The notes under the pieces: generated by a model
Seen by the model: the letters and a program-made list of their open reading frames with translations, nothing else
Databases searched by the model: none
What the model was told of the DNA's origin: nothing
Shown here: positions 40,023 through 50,700 of the stretch, one piece after another
How positions within the stretch are numbered: the first letter of the stretch is position 1
Layout of the letters: each line of letters starts with the position of its first letter
Program-made: the position numbers and the translations under genes
NCBI RefSeq assembly: GCF_030297155.1
Contig: NZ_AP028067.1
Location: 3,348,001 to 3,412,000, forward strand
Reading direction: 5' to 3'
Length of the DNA: 64,000 nt
Source of the DNA: Vibrio sp. FE10
GTDB taxonomy: Bacteria > Pseudomonadota > Gammaproteobacteria > Enterobacterales > Vibrionaceae

Positions 40023-40105
40023 AAATTGATTTTTTACCGTAAATAGTTCGCTCAAAGTATATCGAACGAACCTTTAAATACAGAAAGCTAATTTTTTAAA
40101 ATACG

Positions 40106-41098
40106 TTAAAAAGTAAGTGCACTCTGCCATTCACGGATCCAAGGCTTGCGCTTAGCGGCGATTTCTTCAGGCGTAAAGCTCAGAGCTTTCTGCGGTACCG
40201 TTAACTGCTCGAACCCTTTTGGTAGTTCGATGTCGGTCACTGGGTACATCCAGTTACCCGTTGGCATCGCTGATTGGAACTCGTCACTCAGGATAAATGC
40301 CATAAATTCATCAGCCAGCTTTTCGTTCTTGCTGCCTTTGACCTTAGCTGCCACTTCGACTTGAGTGTAATGACCTTCTTCAAAGCTTGCTGCTGCGTAC
40401 TTAGAATCACTTTCTGCAATGATGTGGTAAGCCGGAGAAGTCGTGTAAGACAGGACTAAGTCCGACTCGCCTTCTAGGAACATAGAGTAAGCCTCAGACC
40501 AACCTTTAGTCACAGTAACCGTTTTCTGAGCGAGCTTCTTCCACGCGTCTGTCGCTTCATCACCATAAACAGACTTCATCCATAGCATCATGCCTTGACC
40601 TGGCGTTGAAGTACGTGGGTCTTGGTAGATAACCTTGAGGTCGTCACGCTGCTCAACCAATTCTTTCAAACTCTTAGGCGGATTTGCTAATTTCTCTTTG
40701 TTATAGATAAACGCAAAGTAACCAAAATCATAAGGAACAAAGGTACTGTCGTTCCAGCCGTTAGGAAGTGTCACTGATGACGTATCAACACTATGTTCAG
40801 CCAATAAGCCCGTCGCTTTCGCTTCAGCCATTAGATTATTATCTAGGCCTAACACGATGTCTGCTTTGCTATTACCACCTTCAAGACGCAAGCGGTTAAG
40901 AATAGACACGCCATCTTCTAGCGCGACAAAATTCACATCACAGCCACACTTTTCTTCAAATGCTTTCTCAACAGCAGGACGAGGGCCCCAATCCGCAGCA
41001 AAAGAATCATAGGTATATACAGTTAGAGTATTGTCTGCAGCAACGGCAGAAAAAGAGATGGCTGTAGTAACAGCAAGGGTTGTTAATGTGAATTTCAC
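40106..41098 (-). CDS. thiB: Thiamine-binding periplasmic protein ThiB
   Basis: A 330-residue solute-binding protein for thiamine, thiamine phosphate and thiamine pyrophosphate. A signal peptide of about 20 residues ends at SFSAVAA. LTVYTYDSFAADWGPRPAVE begins the mature part, and FVPYDFGYFAFIYNKEKL is conserved in the ligand cleft. It is the first gene of thiBPQ and lies behind a TPP riboswitch. Confidence 0.96.
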   Translation of the reverse strand: MKFTLTTLAVTTAISFSAVAADNTLTVYTYDSFAADWGPRPAVEKAFEEKCGCDVNFVALEDGVSILNRLRLEGGNSKADIVLGLDNNLMAEAKATGLLAEHSVDTSSVTLPNGWNDSTFVPYDFGYFAFIYNKEKLANPPKSLKELVEQRDDLKVIYQDPRTSTPGQGMMLWMKSVYGDEATDAWKKLAQKTVTVTKGWSEAYSMFLEGESDLVLSYTTSPAYHIIAESDSKYAAASFEEGHYTQVEVAAKVKGSKNEKLADEFMAFILSDEFQSAMPTGNWMYPVTDIELPKGFEQLTVPQKALSFTPEEIAAKRKPWIREWQSALTF

Positions 41099-41162
41099 TG
41101 GACGCTCTCCATGGTCTGAGCGGCACAGGTTTGAGGGAGGAGAACGGTAGAAGTTGTTCCTA

Positions 41163-41266
41163 ACTCAATTCCTACGCCAGCATTATCTGGTTCAGGTTTA
41201 CGGGTCCCAAGCACTTGCTTGATCTCAGCTCGCATTCACTATTTGAATGGTTCGCTCCCCGATGAG
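41163..41266 (-). promoter_or_regulatory. TPP (THI-element) riboswitch upstream of thiBPQ
   Basis: The minus strand carries the conserved TPP core in order: CGGGGAGC (P1/P2), GCTGAGATCA (J3-2/P2), GACCCGTAAACCTGAACCAG (P4/P5) and GATAATGCTGGCGTAGGAA (P5/J2-4/P2). The P3 arm is the region CCATTCAAATAGTGAATG. It starts 168 bases upstream of the thiB start and should lower thiBPQ expression when TPP is plentiful. The segment after it (41101-41160) holds GGGAGGAG near the start codon region, but the off-state hairpin was not resolved. Confidence 0.93.
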
Positions 41267-41314
41267 TGTTCAGAATTGTAATTCGAATTTTAACAATAAG
41301 CTATCAAGTTTGGA

Positions 41315-41938
41315 TCAATTACGTTGATCGTAACCCCAACGTGGCACTAAACCTTGCTCGATACCAAGATGATCCAGAATTCGCGCCACCATAAAATCGA
41401 CCAGATCTTCGATCGACTTAGGTTGGTGATAAAAACCCGGAGCCGCAGGCATGATCGTGACGCCCATGGTCGAAAGTTTGTGCATGTTCTCTAAGTGCAA
41501 CGTAGAAAATGGCGTCTCACGAACCACCAACAACAGCTGACCTCGCTCTTTCATAACCACATCTGCTGCTCGCTCGATCAGATTATCTGATAAGCCATGA
41601 GCAATTGAAGCCAAGCTTCCCGCTGAACATGGACAAACGACCATCTGCTTCGGCGCTGCAGAACCAGAGGCAACCGGTGAGAACCAATCATCTTTGCCAC
41701 ACACCACCAGCTTTTCTGGGGCGCAACCTAAATGCTTAACTAAAGCTTGTTTCGCAGCATCTGGCCCAGCAGGTAACTTAAGTTCATGCTCTGTCGCCAA
41801 CACCACTCGCGCTGCCGACGATATCAGTAAATAGACCTGATAATCTGCCGCTAATAAGCATTCAAGTAAACGCAGTCCGTAAGGCGCACCAGATGCGCCA
41901 GTGAAAGCGAGGGTTATAGCTTTATCGTGTTTTGTCAT
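41315..41938 (-). CDS. ubiX: Flavin prenyltransferase UbiX
   Basis: A 207-residue flavoprotein that prenylates FMN to make the cofactor of the decarboxylase UbiD in ubiquinone synthesis. [17 protein letters not shown] at the start is the FMN/nucleotide loop, and [26 protein letters not shown] is the central motif. [14 protein letters not shown] and [11 protein letters not shown] follow. It lies 37 bases after mpl and is probably cotranscribed with it. Confidence 0.95.
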   Translation of the reverse strand: MTKHDKAITLAFTGASGAPYGLRLLECLLAADYQVYLLISSAARVVLATEHELKLPAGPDAAKQALVKHLGCAPEKLVVCGKDDWFSPVASGSAAPKQMVVCPCSAGSLASIAHGLSDNLIERAADVVMKERGQLLLVVRETPFSTLHLENMHKLSTMGVTIMPAAPGFYHQPKSIEDLVDFMVARILDHLGIEQGLVPRWGYDQRN

Positions 41939-41975
41939 GTTCTCAATTACTTCAAATTATAAGGTCTTGGATCCG

Positions 41976-43334
41976 TTAGCCCTTGAGTGCCAACGCATCC
42001 AACAGTTTCTGGTGAATACCACCAAAGCCACCATTACTCATTACCAAGATTTGGTCGCCCGCTTGTGCCTCTGAAACAATTTTAGCAACGAATGCATCCA
42101 TGTCATCACTTACGTGCGCGGGTTGATGGCACGCATCGGCAACGTCTTGTACAGACCAATCAATGTTATCCGGTTGGAATAAGTAGGTAGAATCCGCCTG
42201 CTTGAGCGAATCAGCCAAGGTTTCTTTGTGCACACCGCGCTTCATGGTGGCGGAACGAGGCTCTAAAACGGCAATGATTTTCTTTGTGTCGACCTTATTA
42301 CGTAAGCCACCGAGCGTAAGTTCAATCGCTGTAGGATGATGTGCAAAATCGTCATAGACAGAAACACCTGCTACTTCGCCTTTAAACTCTAAGCGACGCT
42401 TGGTATTAATGAACGTCGCCAGTGATTCGCACCCTAAGTCAGGCGTAACACCAACATGTCTTGCCGCCGCTATCGCCATCAGAGCATTGCTTACGTTATG
42501 ATCGCCAACCAAATCCCAGTCTACGGTTCCAACACATTCGCCTTGGAAGAACACCTCAAATTTGGAACCATCTTTAACTAACTTCTTGGCATCCCAATCA
42601 CCGAGTTCACCACTCGACTCAGTTTCACTCCAGCAACCACGAGATAACACATCTTGGATCGCGGTATCTTGCTTCGGTGAGAAAATACGACCATTGCTTG
42701 GCACTGTGCGAACCAAATGATGGAACTGTCGCTTGATCGCTTCAAGGTCATCAAAGATATCTGCATGGTCGAATTCGAGATTGTTCATCACTAACGTTCT
42801 TGGGTGGTAATGAACAAACTTAGATCGTTTATCAAAAAAAGCACTGTCGTATTCGTCGGCTTCAACCACGAAGAACATGCTTTCACCAAGGCGAGCAGAG
42901 ATACCAAAGTTACCCAATACACCACCGACAAGGAAGCCCGGAGCGTAACCGCAATCTTCAAGGATCCAAGCCAGCATGCTCGATGTTGTGGTCTTACCAT
43001 GCGTACCTGATACGGCCAGAACCCAACGGTCATGCAGTAAGAATTCTTGCAACCACTGCGGTCCTGATGTGTATCTAAGGTTGTTATCTAAGACATACTC
43101 AACGCACGGGTTGCCACGGCTCATCGCATTGCCAATGACCACCAAGTCAGGTCTTGGTTCTAATTGGCTCGGGTCGAACCCTTCAATAATCTCAATCCCC
43201 TGAGACTCCAACAAGGTGCTCATTGGAGGGTAAACATTCGCGTCACTACCAGTAACCTTGTGACCTAATTGACGAGCCAATACCGCAGCACCACCCATGA
43301 AGGTGCCACAAATTCCTAAGATATGAATATGCAT
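41976..43334 (-). CDS. mpl: UDP-MurNAc:L-Ala-gamma-D-Glu-meso-DAP ligase Mpl
   Basis: A 452-residue Mur-ligase family enzyme that recycles murein tripeptide by joining it to UDP-MurNAc. The nucleotide-binding N-terminus is HILGICGTFMGG. The ATP loop is AVSGTHGKTTTSSM at about residue 110, and EADEYDSAFFDKRSKF at about 170 is family-specific. FDDFAHHPTAIELTL-like motif appears as YDDFAHHPTAIELTL near 312. It is divergent from fbp. Confidence 0.95.
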   Translation of the reverse strand: MHIHILGICGTFMGGAAVLARQLGHKVTGSDANVYPPMSTLLESQGIEIIEGFDPSQLEPRPDLVVIGNAMSRGNPCVEYVLDNNLRYTSGPQWLQEFLLHDRWVLAVSGTHGKTTTSSMLAWILEDCGYAPGFLVGGVLGNFGISARLGESMFFVVEADEYDSAFFDKRSKFVHYHPRTLVMNNLEFDHADIFDDLEAIKRQFHHLVRTVPSNGRIFSPKQDTAIQDVLSRGCWSETESSGELGDWDAKKLVKDGSKFEVFFQGECVGTVDWDLVGDHNVSNALMAIAAARHVGVTPDLGCESLATFINTKRRLEFKGEVAGVSVYDDFAHHPTAIELTLGGLRNKVDTKKIIAVLEPRSATMKRGVHKETLADSLKQADSTYLFQPDNIDWSVQDVADACHQPAHVSDDMDAFVAKIVSEAQAGDQILVMSNGGFGGIHQKLLDALALKG

Positions 43335-43604
43335 ATATTGCTTCCAAACGCTTGGCTAAATGAGCCATGTCTAAATCAAACTACTTGCACTCATTATCAT
43401 TAAATGGCGATTAAAAGCGAGTCACAATGCAAAACAAATTTAGTCGACATAGTAAGTGAGATCTGTGTCGCTTAGTTCATTACCATTAAAAAGATCTAAC
43501 CTTTAGAATTTAGGTAAGCGTCTAGATGAATAAAGCCCATATAAGAGGCTAATTCTAAAGTGCTCAAATCCCCCCTAATATTCAGAGAAGTTTAAGGAAA
43601 TAAC

Positions 43605-44615
43605 ATGTCTGAGATGCGCACCCTTGGTGAATTCATTGTTGCAAAACAAAATGACTTCCCCCATGCAAGCGGTGATCTATCATCCCTTTTGTCATCAATT
43701 CGTCTTGCTGCGAAAATTGTTAACCGCGAAATTAACAAAGCAGGTCTTGTCGACATTACTGGCGCTGTTGGTACAGACAACGTTCAAGGTGAAGAGCAAC
43801 AAAAGCTAGACCTATACGCGAACGACAAGTTTAAAGCTGCACTTGAAGCCCGAGACCAAGTTTGTGGTGTGGCGAGTGAAGAAGAAGACGAAGCCGTTGC
43901 CTTCAATAAAGAGCTCAACAAAAACGCAAAATACGTCGTGCTGATGGATCCACTTGATGGATCTTCAAACATTGATGTGAATGTATCGGTTGGTACAATT
44001 TTCTCTATCTACCGTCGAGTATCTCCGATTGGTACTCCGCCAACACAAGAAGATTTCCTACAACCTGGACACAAACAAGTTGCCGCAGGTTACGTAATTT
44101 ACGGTTCTTCAACCATGCTTGTTTACACAACAGGCGCTGGCGTAAATGGCTTCACCTACGATCCATCACTGGGTACCTTCTGTCTATCTCATGAAAACAT
44201 GATGATCCCTGATGAAGGCAAGATTTACTCGATCAACGAAGGTAACTACTTCCGCTTCCCAACGGGTGTTAAAAAGTACATTAAGTACTGCCAAGAAGAT
44301 GAGCCGAGTGACAACCGCCCTTACACCTCTCGTTACATTGGTTCTCTAGTATCAGATTTCCACCGTAACCTGCTCAAAGGCGGTATCTACTTATACCCAA
44401 GCACACAAAGCCACCCTCAAGGTAAGCTGCGTTTGCTTTACGAGTGCAACCCAATTGCTTTCCTTATGGAACAGGCTGGTGGTATCGCTTCAGACGGTGT
44501 TCAACGTATCATGGATATCAAACCAACAGAGTTACACCAACGTGTACCTTTCTTTGTTGGTTCAACAGACATGGTTCGTAAAGTAGAAGAGTTTCTTGAA
44601 CTTAACCAAGACTAA
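43605..44615 (+). CDS. fbp: Fructose-1,6-bisphosphatase class I
   Basis: A 336-residue Mg2+-dependent gluconeogenic enzyme. The metal site is in [19 protein letters not shown] at about residue 115, preceded by the EEEDEA loop. The substrate motif [21 protein letters not shown] is near 270. The length is usual for gamma-proteobacteria. It stands alone between mpl and ytfP and ends at a two-way terminator. Confidence 0.96.
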   Translation: MSEMRTLGEFIVAKQNDFPHASGDLSSLLSSIRLAAKIVNREINKAGLVDITGAVGTDNVQGEEQQKLDLYANDKFKAALEARDQVCGVASEEEDEAVAFNKELNKNAKYVVLMDPLDGSSNIDVNVSVGTIFSIYRRVSPIGTPPTQEDFLQPGHKQVAAGYVIYGSSTMLVYTTGAGVNGFTYDPSLGTFCLSHENMMIPDEGKIYSINEGNYFRFPTGVKKYIKYCQEDEPSDNRPYTSRYIGSLVSDFHRNLLKGGIYLYPSTQSHPQGKLRLLYECNPIAFLMEQAGGIASDGVQRIMDIKPTELHQRVPFFVGSTDMVRKVEEFLELNQD

Positions 44616-44648
44616 TCCTCTCGTTTATTTCTCAAAATAACGCTATTA

Positions 44649-44680
44649 AAAAAGCCAGCATTCACATGCTGGCTTTTTGT
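44649..44680. terminator. Bidirectional terminator between fbp and the ytfP-like gene
   Basis: A perfect 12-bp stem AAAAAGCCAGCA/TGCTGGCTTTTT with a 6-base loop between convergent genes. Confidence 0.86.
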
Positions 44681-44701
44681 TTGATCACTCAAAACACATA
44701 G

Positions 44702-45058
44702 CTACTGAGGGTTGTCCCGCTTACACCAGTCACCCGAAAGTATTTCTTTATTAGCTGTTAGATCAAGCTGATACAAATATACCCATACTAATCCAAATAT
44801 AGTCTCTATTTGCTCGCGACGATACTCAACAGGAACATCTTCTAGCCGATCGAGCGACTCCAAAATTTCGTCGTTAATGATATAGACCTCGCCAGCGACA
44901 CTTTTCTTTCCAAAAATCATCGCCGGATAGGCACCTAAATCAAAAAGGGCAAATGTATCTGGTGTATCAAAGCGCCCCAACAACTCACAATGCTGCAAAT
45001 AGTGATGATTGGATTGGCCTTGTCTCAACGTGCCATAGACGAACACAAGATGCTGCAT
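44702..45058 (-). CDS. ytfP: Gamma-glutamylcyclotransferase-like protein (YtfP family)
   Basis: A 118-residue protein of the GGCT fold. The substrate loop VFVYGTLRQGQSNHHYL is at the start, and the catalytic Glu is probable in LDRLEDVPVEYRRE near residue 75. Enzymes of this fold release pyroglutamate from gamma-glutamyl amines, but the substrate here is not known. The start is placed at the ATG at 45058 with TGGAGGG before it. It follows tamA-tamB, the same order as in E. coli. Confidence 0.88.
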   Translation of the reverse strand: MQHLVFVYGTLRQGQSNHHYLQHCELLGRFDTPDTFALFDLGAYPAMIFGKKSVAGEVYIINDEILESLDRLEDVPVEYRREQIETIFGLVWVYLYQLDLTANKEILSGDWCKRDNPQ

Positions 45059-45112
45059 AAACCCTCCACAAGCCATTCACACCGGAGCTTCGATGAATGG
45101 CTGAAACATTAT

Positions 45113-48100
45113 CTACTCAAACTCAAATTGATAAAGAAGGTCCACTGCACTGTCTAGACCTGATACGGCTTCAACATAGAGATCCTGCATCAGTCGGTAA
45201 CGAACGGTAAACTCACCTAACGAGTTAAAGATACCCACGCCATACTTCACCTGTAAACCAGGCAGAATATAGCCACTTACCGTTACTTGCGAGTCATCCC
45301 CAGAACCTGCGGTATCCAGTTGTAAATCTTGCACACCAAACGCTTCGCCAATTTCGCCGACAACCTTACCGCTTTTCGCCAAGCTCAAGCCAATTAAGGT
45401 GGTAGTCATCGAACCGCTCGACTCACCATCAATATCTTGGCCACGCAAAATATAAGACAGCGCATTTGCTTGAGGCATCGCAGGGTCAGAATAAATCTCG
45501 ATGGTCGGCTCTGTCGCCGGGCCAGTCACTCGAATACCGGCGGTCACGTCATCCTGTGTGTTGTCAGGGTTACGTATCGCGTTGATTGCTACGTATGGCT
45601 GATCCGGAGGACCATTCATTAGAATCTTACCCTCTTCGATCAACAGATCTTGTCCGAATGATTGGTAAGTACCATCGACGATGTTCACTTCACCGGTAAT
45701 GAATGGGCCTTGATCTTTTTGAGCGACATTAAGCTTACCAACCAACTCACCTTCAAGGCCGAAAGCGGAAAGTTTAAAGTCATCACCAATTGAGATATTA
45801 ATATTGGTCATCACATTGAATGGAATCGTGTCTTCGTTTTCTGGCTCAAGATCTTTATTCAAGATAACTTGATCAGAAGAGACGCCAACCGCTGACGGTG
45901 GTAAGTCTTCGACAACAATACGTCCCCAAGGCAATGCAATATCACCCGTAATTTTTGCAAGCTCAGGCGTGACATCAATGGTCATGTCAGGAACAACCTT
46001 AACCTTAACCATCGGTGGGATATCAACCATCAACTCGTCAGCAAAGACTCTCACGTTAGAGTGCCATGCTTGAAGATCCTGCCAGTCCCCGGAACCCTCA
46101 ATATCAAGATGGCCATCCGGTGTTTCAACATTGGCATCCAACTTGGCGCTGTAGCCGTCAAAATCGAGGTCAATGCGGCCGCCTTTAATATCCACTGGCG
46201 TGACATCGCCTTTGACTTGAATACCATCAACAGAAAATTGACCAAAGACTTGAGGATGCATCAAAGAGCCTTTTACTTTTAAATCACTCTCAAGATCCGC
46301 CTTCAATAGGCTGTATTCACCAAGAATCGGCTGTAAGAAATCCAGATGGAATGTTGTCAGCTTAATTGCCGCATCAACCATTTTGTCTTCAGCGAGGATA
46401 TCCGGTAGCGACACCGTACCAGACAGGTCGCCATTATCAGACACATCCAGTTTAAAATCGGCGTTCAGTTGGTTGTCTTTCAGCTGTGCATTTAATGCAA
46501 CGCTTTCCCAACCTAATGTGATCGGCTCTCCAACTTGCTGAACAACCTGACCTTTCGGCATATCGACGCTAACCGTCACCTCCGGTTCACCTTGTTCCGA
46601 CCACTTAGCATGAGCGGTCGCATTCACTAAGCCCTGTAGTTGTGTCTCTTTAGGCACAAAGGCTTTAATCTGTTCGAAGTCGAATTGGTTGATCGCCAAT
46701 TTGGCCTCACCCGACTTCCCGACACGAACGTCTTCATCCAGACATACACTCGAATCCGATTGATTCCAACAGTGTGCTTGTACATCGGCAAACTGCTTAT
46801 CGACATCCGCCTTAATCGCGACAGGTTGGTCTAATACCCAAGGTCCCTGTTGCGTGGTAATTTTGACTCTGTCTAACGACCCATCCCAAATAAGAGAAGG
46901 CTTTTGAATCAACTCACCGGAAATAGCTAAGCTTGTAGACACGATGTCGGATATCACATCAAGTGTCACGGTATGCTTCTTCTCACCACCACTCACCGTT
47001 AAGTCGATGCTCTCAACGCTTTGGTCTTGGTAGGTTAAGTTTTTGGCATTTAATACAAGATCAGCTTGAGCTTCAGGCAATGGCAGTGGCACCACAGAGC
47101 CATTGAGCGACAAGGATTCCAGTGTAGCCTCGCTATTCCAATCGACCTTATCAACATTTAAAGCAAGATCGACTTCAGGCTCTTTCGTTGGACCGCTCAG
47201 TTGGATGCTACCGATCACTCTGCCTTTCAACTCAGGAATACTTTTTGCGAGCTCAGGGAAGAAGATATCAACGCCCATGTCCCATTGCTTATCAAGCTCA
47301 CCCAAAGCCTTAATCGAGTTAACACCGTGAGCTAAGCTCAAGCCGCTGGTTTTCAGTTTAGGTTCACCGCTCGCGCTGCGATCAGACGCTGACAACTGGC
47401 CTTCGATATCCAGAGGGTATTCTCGCAAGATCCCTTCTATATCTAACTTAGGCAGCTCAATTGCCCAACCACCCGCTTCGGTCAACTCACCCGAAGTGAT
47501 GATGCTACCGCTAATATTACCTTCGGCTTCTGGCCACTGCAGGCCCGGTTGAATGTCTTTGAGCGTCACATCGGCTTGCCAATTAACGAGCTTCTTCCAG
47601 TTCGCTTTCACTACACCATTTAGTTCACCACCCAAGGTATTCAGTTTCAAGCGTTCAAGTTCAATCTGTTCCGTAGTCCCTTTGCCTTGCAGATCTATTG
47701 TTAAGGCCGGAATTTCCTTACCATCAGCCTCACCTTTAAGCTGCACATTAAAACCATCTAATGAGCCATCGGCTTTGAATTTCTCAATTGCAGCTTGGTA
47801 GTCACTTTTACCAGTAAGAGGCCATTGCGCTTTACCTCTCTCCAAAAGAAGGTCAAATGGCAGAGTTGGCTCTAAAGGTTGAATCTCCCCAGACAGTTTT
47901 GCCTCTATCAATTCAGAAAACTGAGACTCTAGGCTTAACTTAGCCACGCTGCCTTGTGCTTTCAGCGATAACTTCTGACCAGCAAGATCGGTTTCTTTCA
48001 CCAAAGCATCTAAAGAAAGATCTAACGGGTAGCCCTCTTTAAGCTCAACCTTAGCCGCAAGGCTAGCGCTTGCTTGTGGCATATCGAGCTCTAGAGCGGA

Positions 48101-48871
48101 AACATCTACCGTATGTTTACCTGCTCGAGCTTCTAGCCCAAGGTGGTTCACTACAATTGGGGTTTCTTGTTCTAAGGTGAAACGGTTTAGGTCAAAACGC
48201 TCCAGTACAACCTGTAAAGGAATCCAGACTTCAGGTAGCTCGATCGCAGTTTTAGCGGTTGATTCTGGCTCTACTGTTTCGGTTTGCGGTTCTTCTGTCG
48301 ACTCAGCAAGCTTAACCTTTAGGTCATTGAACAAGGTTGGCGACACCGTCAGCTTTTCACCCTGCATGCTCAGAGCGGTTGAGAACAAACCCCATTCGAT
48401 CTCATGACCCAAGATATTCAGTTTGATATCAGACAAAGCGATGCGATTGATCACGATTGGTAGCGGTGTTTTCACCGATGTCACTGGCGGAGTCGGTTCT
48501 GTTTCTTCTGTAGAGGCAGGAGGCAATTCAGTAAATGCGAAGTCCAATCCTTGAATCGCCAAGCGGTCGACACACAACTTAGGATCGAGTAAGCAGCGAG
48601 GATTAATCGCCAAATTCAGCTTTTGAACCTTGGTGTCGATATGCAGGCTGTCATCTTTAAACTGAACATTATTAAGCGTAAAACTTGGGAACAGAGCCCC
48701 TTTGGTGCTTTCTACTTTAAGTTGTGGCAGTGCTTTTTCAGCGCCCCATAGCACTGTGTTCAATCCTGGATTGGTGAATAAAACAAAACCGAGCAGGGCT
48801 ATCAACAACAGCAAAATAGACGTCAACGAAATTGACGTCCATTTAATGCATTTGCCCATCACTTTGATCAT
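45113..48871 (-). CDS. tamB: Translocation and assembly module subunit TamB
   Basis: A 1252-residue inner-membrane-anchored protein that crosses the periplasm as a long hydrophobic beta-taco and contacts TamA. The N-terminal anchor is at about residues 10-32. Almost all the rest is repeated beta-strand with LDLDFDGYSAKLDANVETPDGHLDIEGSGDW-like units, and the C-terminal DUF490 domain holds GKILMNGPPDQPYVAINAIR and ALSYILRGQDID. Family members help insert outer-membrane proteins and move phospholipids. The start ATG overlaps the tamA stop (ATGA). A Glu/Pro/Thr-rich insert lies at about residues 125-135. Confidence 0.95.
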   Translation of the reverse strand: MIKVMGKCIKWTSISLTSILLLLIALLGFVLFTNPGLNTVLWGAEKALPQLKVESTKGALFPSFTLNNVQFKDDSLHIDTKVQKLNLAINPRCLLDPKLCVDRLAIQGLDFAFTELPPASTEETEPTPPVTSVKTPLPIVINRIALSDIKLNILGHEIEWGLFSTALSMQGEKLTVSPTLFNDLKVKLAESTEEPQTETVEPESTAKTAIELPEVWIPLQVVLERFDLNRFTLEQETPIVVNHLGLEARAGKHTVDVSALELDMPQASASLAAKVELKEGYPLDLSLDALVKETDLAGQKLSLKAQGSVAKLSLESQFSELIEAKLSGEIQPLEPTLPFDLLLERGKAQWPLTGKSDYQAAIEKFKADGSLDGFNVQLKGEADGKEIPALTIDLQGKGTTEQIELERLKLNTLGGELNGVVKANWKKLVNWQADVTLKDIQPGLQWPEAEGNISGSIITSGELTEAGGWAIELPKLDIEGILREYPLDIEGQLSASDRSASGEPKLKTSGLSLAHGVNSIKALGELDKQWDMGVDIFFPELAKSIPELKGRVIGSIQLSGPTKEPEVDLALNVDKVDWNSEATLESLSLNGSVVPLPLPEAQADLVLNAKNLTYQDQSVESIDLTVSGGEKKHTVTLDVISDIVSTSLAISGELIQKPSLIWDGSLDRVKITTQQGPWVLDQPVAIKADVDKQFADVQAHCWNQSDSSVCLDEDVRVGKSGEAKLAINQFDFEQIKAFVPKETQLQGLVNATAHAKWSEQGEPEVTVSVDMPKGQVVQQVGEPITLGWESVALNAQLKDNQLNADFKLDVSDNGDLSGTVSLPDILAEDKMVDAAIKLTTFHLDFLQPILGEYSLLKADLESDLKVKGSLMHPQVFGQFSVDGIQVKGDVTPVDIKGGRIDLDFDGYSAKLDANVETPDGHLDIEGSGDWQDLQAWHSNVRVFADELMVDIPPMVKVKVVPDMTIDVTPELAKITGDIALPWGRIVVEDLPPSAVGVSSDQVILNKDLEPENEDTIPFNVMTNINISIGDDFKLSAFGLEGELVGKLNVAQKDQGPFITGEVNIVDGTYQSFGQDLLIEEGKILMNGPPDQPYVAINAIRNPDNTQDDVTAGIRVTGPATEPTIEIYSDPAMPQANALSYILRGQDIDGESSGSMTTTLIGLSLAKSGKVVGEIGEAFGVQDLQLDTAGSGDDSQVTVSGYILPGLQVKYGVGIFNSLGEFTVRYRLMQDLYVEAVSGLDSAVDLLYQFEFE

Positions 48872-50580
48872 AATTCTGGCCCTAAACTAAAGTGCAGTTG
48901 GAACTCATCGCCTTTCTTCGCATCTAGACCCCAAGCAAAATCTAAACTCACAGGACCGACAGGCGATGCCCAACGAACCCCGACACCGGTACCATGTTTC
49001 CATTCAGGCTTGTCATTGAATGCATCACCAATATCGTAGAAAGCCGCCCCCCACCAATTACCAACCAAGCGGTATTGGTATTCAAACGAGCTGGTTGCAA
49101 TGAATTTTGCACCCGTTAGTGCACCACTTTCATCACGAGGAGAGATAGATTCATAACCATAACCACGGATACTGTTGTCACCACCAGCAAAGAACCTCAG
49201 CGAGGGAGACAGTTTCTCAAATTCATCGGCAAAGTTTCCGCCGAATTGAAGTCGAGTTAAGCCACGGTGATTGTTACCGATGCTGCGAATCCATGCCGTT
49301 TGTCCTTGAAAACGCACGACTTTAGTTTCAGACAATAAGGTGTCATCGCCCGCTTCAACCATGATGGTTTGCTTGTCGCCCCACATTGGCATCGAGCCAC
49401 CACGAGTTCGAGTTCGCGAAAAAGAGATACCCGGCAACACGAATTGCGCTAAGTCATCTTGCAGGCCTTGTTCATAGTTTTCGATCAAGTATCGAATGAA
49501 CACTGTGCGTTGCCAGCCGTTATCCAGACGCCAATACCTTTCTAAGGCTAAGTTTGACTCCAAACTCTTAGTATCACGGTTATCTAAGTTCTTCATGCCG
49601 TACTTAATTTGATAATAGTCATTAAGTACGTCATCTAACGGAATCTTATAAGTCGCAGTAATCGTCTGTTCGGGCTTAGAAATTGATAGGCTGCTATTGA
49701 AGCTATGGCCTCGGTCGTTAACCCAGGGCTTCTTCCATTTAAGGGTACCTTTTACACCAAGATCGGTTGAAACACCGATACCGGTTTCGATTTGATTACG
49801 CGCTTGCGGTGCAAGGCTGACCTTCATCGGAATTTCTCTTCCCTCACCCAGCTCGCTTAAATCCGGTTCAACAAATACAGAAGAGAACCAATCCGTATTA
49901 GATAGGTTTTGGTTATACTCGCCGACTTTGGTAATCGAATAAGGTTCGCCATCTTCAAAGGGTTTGAGTGATTGCACCTTGTCATCTCTGATCTGGCTGC
50001 CAGTAACCTGAGTCGTGCCAAAGTGATAGCGAATACCACTGTTGTAATGAAGACGAACGTAAGCACGGTTTAATTCCGGGGCAACCTCTAACTTGCTGAC
50101 CTCATACGCACCATCAAAATACCCTTTCGCTAATCCAAGGTTGCGCATTGAAGATTTCAAAGAGTCGTAACTACCATGATTGAGAACCGAGCCTTTAGAA
50201 AGCTTGCTCTTGGCGATCAAAGCCAAAAAGTCAGGATCATCTTTTGCTTCGCCGCTAAGCACGATATCAGATGTATAAATGAGAACCGGTTCGCCCGGCT
50301 CAACAGAAACAATGAGCTCAGAATCATCTTCAGAATGAGAGAATTTGATTGTAGGTTGGTAGTAACCCAACGCATTGAGGGCTTCTTTGATCATAGATTC
50401 CAAACGAGATTGGAACCTCAGTGAAATCGCATACTCTTCTTCAGGAATGGCACTTAGATAAGCATCAACATTGTCCTCAAGCGCTCCATCAAGCCCTTTA
50501 ATCTCAAGGGATACGTCGGCATAAGCAAGCGTCGATGACAGTAGAGTGCCAATCAGAACTGGTAAAGTTTTTCTTATCAT
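48868..50580 (-). CDS. tamA: Translocation and assembly module subunit TamA
   Basis: A 570-residue Omp85-family outer-membrane protein. A signal peptide of about 21 residues ends at STLAYA. Three POTRA domains follow, then a 16-strand beta-barrel. LRFFAGGDNSIRGYGYESI is the conserved (V)RGF/Y-type loop, and the final GPVSLDFAW ... FQLHFSLGPEL is the barrel end. It is the first gene of tamA-tamB-ytfP and is divergent from msrA. Confidence 0.95.
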   Translation of the reverse strand: MIRKTLPVLIGTLLSSTLAYADVSLEIKGLDGALEDNVDAYLSAIPEEEYAISLRFQSRLESMIKEALNALGYYQPTIKFSHSEDDSELIVSVEPGEPVLIYTSDIVLSGEAKDDPDFLALIAKSKLSKGSVLNHGSYDSLKSSMRNLGLAKGYFDGAYEVSKLEVAPELNRAYVRLHYNSGIRYHFGTTQVTGSQIRDDKVQSLKPFEDGEPYSITKVGEYNQNLSNTDWFSSVFVEPDLSELGEGREIPMKVSLAPQARNQIETGIGVSTDLGVKGTLKWKKPWVNDRGHSFNSSLSISKPEQTITATYKIPLDDVLNDYYQIKYGMKNLDNRDTKSLESNLALERYWRLDNGWQRTVFIRYLIENYEQGLQDDLAQFVLPGISFSRTRTRGGSMPMWGDKQTIMVEAGDDTLLSETKVVRFQGQTAWIRSIGNNHRGLTRLQFGGNFADEFEKLSPSLRFFAGGDNSIRGYGYESISPRDESGALTGAKFIATSSFEYQYRLVGNWWGAAFYDIGDAFNDKPEWKHGTGVGVRWASPVGPVSLDFAWGLDAKKGDEFQLHFSLGPEL

Positions 50581-50700
50581 GTTTAATTGGTTGAAGAAGT
50601 TATCAATACGTTAATAAGTGAAAAGAAATAATACCGCTAAAAAGCCATTGAGTCTGTAACAAATCTGGTAATAACACGGTCTAATTTAAAGACTTAGTCA

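Noticed and set aside
40023..40055. TTG start for thiP.
   Set aside because: The ATG at 40022 gives the family-like N-terminus. The extension is not similar to known ThiP, although it cannot be excluded.
43385..43410. Fur-like sequence in the mpl/fbp gap (TCATTATCATTAA).
   Set aside because: Only one half matches; about 12 of 19 positions overall, and neither neighbour is an iron gene.
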